Assembly (NCBI GenBank): GCA_031268125.1
Contig: JAIRXT010000266.1
Span: 1 to 7,243 of the forward strand
Direction: 5' to 3'
Source of the DNA: Treponema sp.
GTDB lineage: Bacteria; Spirochaetota; Spirochaetia; Treponematales; Breznakiellaceae
Length of the DNA: 7,243 bases
In this document: piece by piece, positions 6,071-7,243 of the stretch
How the letters are laid out: the number at the start of each line of letters is the position of its first letter
Position numbering within the stretch: position 1 is the stretch's first letter
Translations under genes and position numbers: made by a program
Notes under the pieces: generated by a model
Seen by the model: the letters and a program-made list of their open reading frames with translations, nothing else
Databases searched by the model: none
Told to the model about the DNA's origin: nothing

Positions 6071-6078
6071 CGGCCCAG
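6070..6078 (+). repeat. Target-site duplication, left copy (GCGGCCCAG)
   Basis: These nine bases directly abut the left terminal repeat of MITE copy 3 and are identical to 6376-6384, which directly abut the right terminal repeat. The first base is the G of the permease TAG stop. Confidence 0.85.
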
Positions 6079-6375
6079 CAGCAATTCCGAATTCAAAATT
6101 CCAAATCCGAAAAGAGATGTTAAAAAATTATCAGGGGTCCTGTCGGCTGGAAAAATCCGGGGCCCCCACCCCAGATTCTTTCCACCGACACCCCTCCAGC
6201 TTGTTTCGCCTCTCTTTTCGCCGGTATTCTCATTGTGAATTACCTTATGCCAAGGGTTTTTCAAGGTAAAAAATGGTCAAATGGCCGCCGGTACGGTTTC
6301 ATACTGCTTAACGATCCCGTACCATTGACCATTTTTTAGGTTGAACTGTCATTTTTTTTGAATTCGGAACTGCTG
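6079..6375 (-). mobile_element. MITE-like element, copy 3 (297 bp, complete)
   Basis: The best preserved copy, in opposite orientation to copies 1 and 2. Terminal inverted repeats 6079-6098 (CAGCAATTCC then GAATTCAAAA) and 6356-6375 match at 19 of 20 positions and are bounded by perfect 9-bp direct repeats. Hairpin A has arms 6267-6280 and 6325-6338 (14 bp), with an inner stem GGTACGG/CCGTACC (6290-6296/6317-6323). Hairpin B has arms 6141-6153 and 6179-6190 with one bulged C. No reading frame inside it looks coding, so it would depend on a transposase encoded elsewhere. It lies between the importer operon and the convergent Rpn gene, where its hairpins could end transcription from both sides. 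Confidence 0.85.
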
Positions 6376-6396
6376 GCGGCCCAGCAGCGGCTTTTT
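6370..6396 (+). terminator. Small terminator-like hairpin at the MITE copy 3 right junction
   Basis: CTGCTGG (6370-6376) pairs with CCAGCAG (6381-6387) around the loop CGGC. CGG then leads into T5 (6392-6396). The left arm is the end of the MITE and the right arm is target sequence, so the insertion itself created the hairpin. The stem is short and the T-run is offset by four bases, so activity is doubtful. Confidence 0.3.
6376..6384 (+). repeat. Target-site duplication, right copy (GCGGCCCAG)
   Basis: Identical to 6070-6078 and directly adjacent to the right end of MITE copy 3. The next four bases (CAGC) also match the start of the element, so the visible direct repeat is 13 bases. Confidence 0.85.
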
Positions 6397-6422
6397 ATCG
6401 AGAAATTTTGTAAAAGGGACCG

Positions 6423-7241
6423 TTAATCCAGATACAGCCGCACCGTATCAAGGGGCAGGTTAAGGGTCTCCGCTATCCAGTCCGGGCTCATCCCGCGGCC
6501 AAACATGTTCTTGGCGGCCAGTCCTAAGCCCTCCTCCCGGCCTTTTTCCCGGCCCTCCTCCCGGCCTTCTCTAAGACTCTCCTTCCGCATAAGCTCTATC
6601 GCATCTTCTACCGTGTATTCGTCCAATAACATGTTTATTACCTCCGTCCCGTGATTTCCCAAAAACTCCCCCAGTATGTCATGTTCCCGGCAGTACTTTA
6701 TCGCCGCCCTCATCGCCCCCTCCCGGTCCCCCATCTCCTGGGTACATATCCGTACCCGGTCGATAAAGGCGCTGTACTGGGCCAGCGTCTTACACCGTTT
6801 CACAATACCCTCATTCTGCCCTTCGTTGATGTTGATTACCTCTACTTCCAGTTCAAGAGCCGCCTTCCCCAAAACCCCCAGGGACGTTACCTCCTCAAAA
6901 GCATCGGAAAGCCGCAGAGTCTGCCGCTCCGGGTATGGCGCCGTACCGTTGTACAATACCCAAAATTCGGGCCGGGGTATCCTTACCAGCTTGGTTCCGT
7001 ACAGATTCCGGTCAAAGACCGCCCTTTCGTACATCTTCGCAAGGTACAACAACAGCCGCAGGGCCATATTGGGGTTAATCGTACTCTGATGTTCTATCAA
7101 AACCACCAGTTTGCCGGCAACCTCAAAGGAAATATCGTTGATGGGTCCCAAAAACAGCACGTTCCGCAGGGTGTTGACGATAACCTGCGCACCGGGGGGC
7201 AGGTTTACCCCGGTGAGGGCGCAGTACAGTTCCTTCAACAG
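6423..7241 (-). CDS. Rpn-family PD-(D/E)XK nuclease/transposase-like protein (5' end outside window)
   Basis: A reverse-strand frame ends at TAA 6423-6425 and is still open at the window edge. Family members have further residues before this point, so the TTG at 7236-7238 is probably internal (numbering below starts there). Rpn/YhgA-like proteins are DNA endonucleases linked to RecA-independent recombination in E. coli. The nuclease core shows Asp35 in GPINDISFEV and Glu49/Gln51 in LIEHQST, the family's usual D...E-x-Q arrangement. NPNMALRLLLYLAKMYER, TKLVRIPRPEFWVLYNGT and LRLSDAFE are typical for Rpn proteins of Treponema and relatives. Residues 223-236 are a charged (RE(E/K)G)n run, followed by a short helical tail (MSPDWIAETLNLPLDTVRLYL). 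It is convergent with the importer operon and shows no functional link to it. Confidence 0.85.
   Translation of the reverse strand: MLKELYCALTGVNLPPGAQVIVNTLRNVLFLGPINDISFEVAGKLVVLIEHQSTINPNMALRLLLYLAKMYERAVFDRNLYGTKLVRIPRPEFWVLYNGTAPYPERQTLRLSDAFEEVTSLGVLGKAALELEVEVININEGQNEGIVKRCKTLAQYSAFIDRVRICTQEMGDREGAMRAAIKYCREHDILGEFLGNHGTEVINMLLDEYTVEDAIELMRKESLREGREEGREKGREEGLGLAAKNMFGRGMSPDWIAETLNLPLDTVRLYLD
6529..6564 (-). repeat. Three tandem 12-bp units inside the Rpn gene
   Basis: CCCTCCTCCCGG (6529-6540), CCTTTTTCCCGG (6541-6552) and CCCTCCTCCCGG (6553-6564) encode the (REEG/REKG) run near the Rpn C-terminus. The unit length is a multiple of three, so gain or loss of units would keep the frame. 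Confidence 0.7.
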
Positions 7242-7243
7242 GG

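Overview
The window looks like a piece of a spirochaete chromosome, most likely a GC-rich Treponema. This rests on a purine-nucleoside-type BMP/PnrA (TmpC-like) binding protein, an adjacent Rpn (PD-(D/E)XK) protein of the kind that is abundant in Treponema, and intergenic space rich in short repeats. The assignment is family-level inference; no rRNA or other marker gene is present.

Layout. Positions 3-119 hold the probable last codons of an upstream + strand gene. Positions 120-1006 hold no convincing gene. They are filled by two copies of a ~300-bp non-coding element (155-453 and about 601-927) separated by three perfect or near-perfect hairpins (504-618). A four-gene ABC importer operon follows on the + strand: periplasmic BMP/PnrA binding protein (1007-2122), duplicated-domain ATPase (2466-4010), and two permeases (4003-5166 and 5159-6070). 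The last three genes are tightly coupled, with identical 8-bp overlaps. The binding-protein gene is set apart by a ~340-bp leader packed with hairpins. One part of it, 2255-2437, folds into a closed multibranch structure and is the best candidate here for an undescribed structured RNA or cis-regulator. A third copy of the ~300-bp element, inverted, sits immediately after the last permease stop codon (6079-6375). It has 20-bp terminal inverted repeats and a perfect 9-bp target duplication, so the family is a MITE-like mobile element. A convergent, 5'-truncated Rpn-family gene fills 6423 to the window end on the - strand.

How it works together. The binding protein captures a ligand, probably a purine or other nucleoside, in the periplasm. 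The two permeases form the channel, and the single ATPase chain supplies both nucleotide-binding domains, with one canonical and one degenerate ATP site. Hairpins after the binding-protein gene could reduce read-through and so give more binding protein than transporter. The inverted MITE copies bracket the whole operon. The copies show a paired base change in one internal stem, so that hairpin seems to be maintained.
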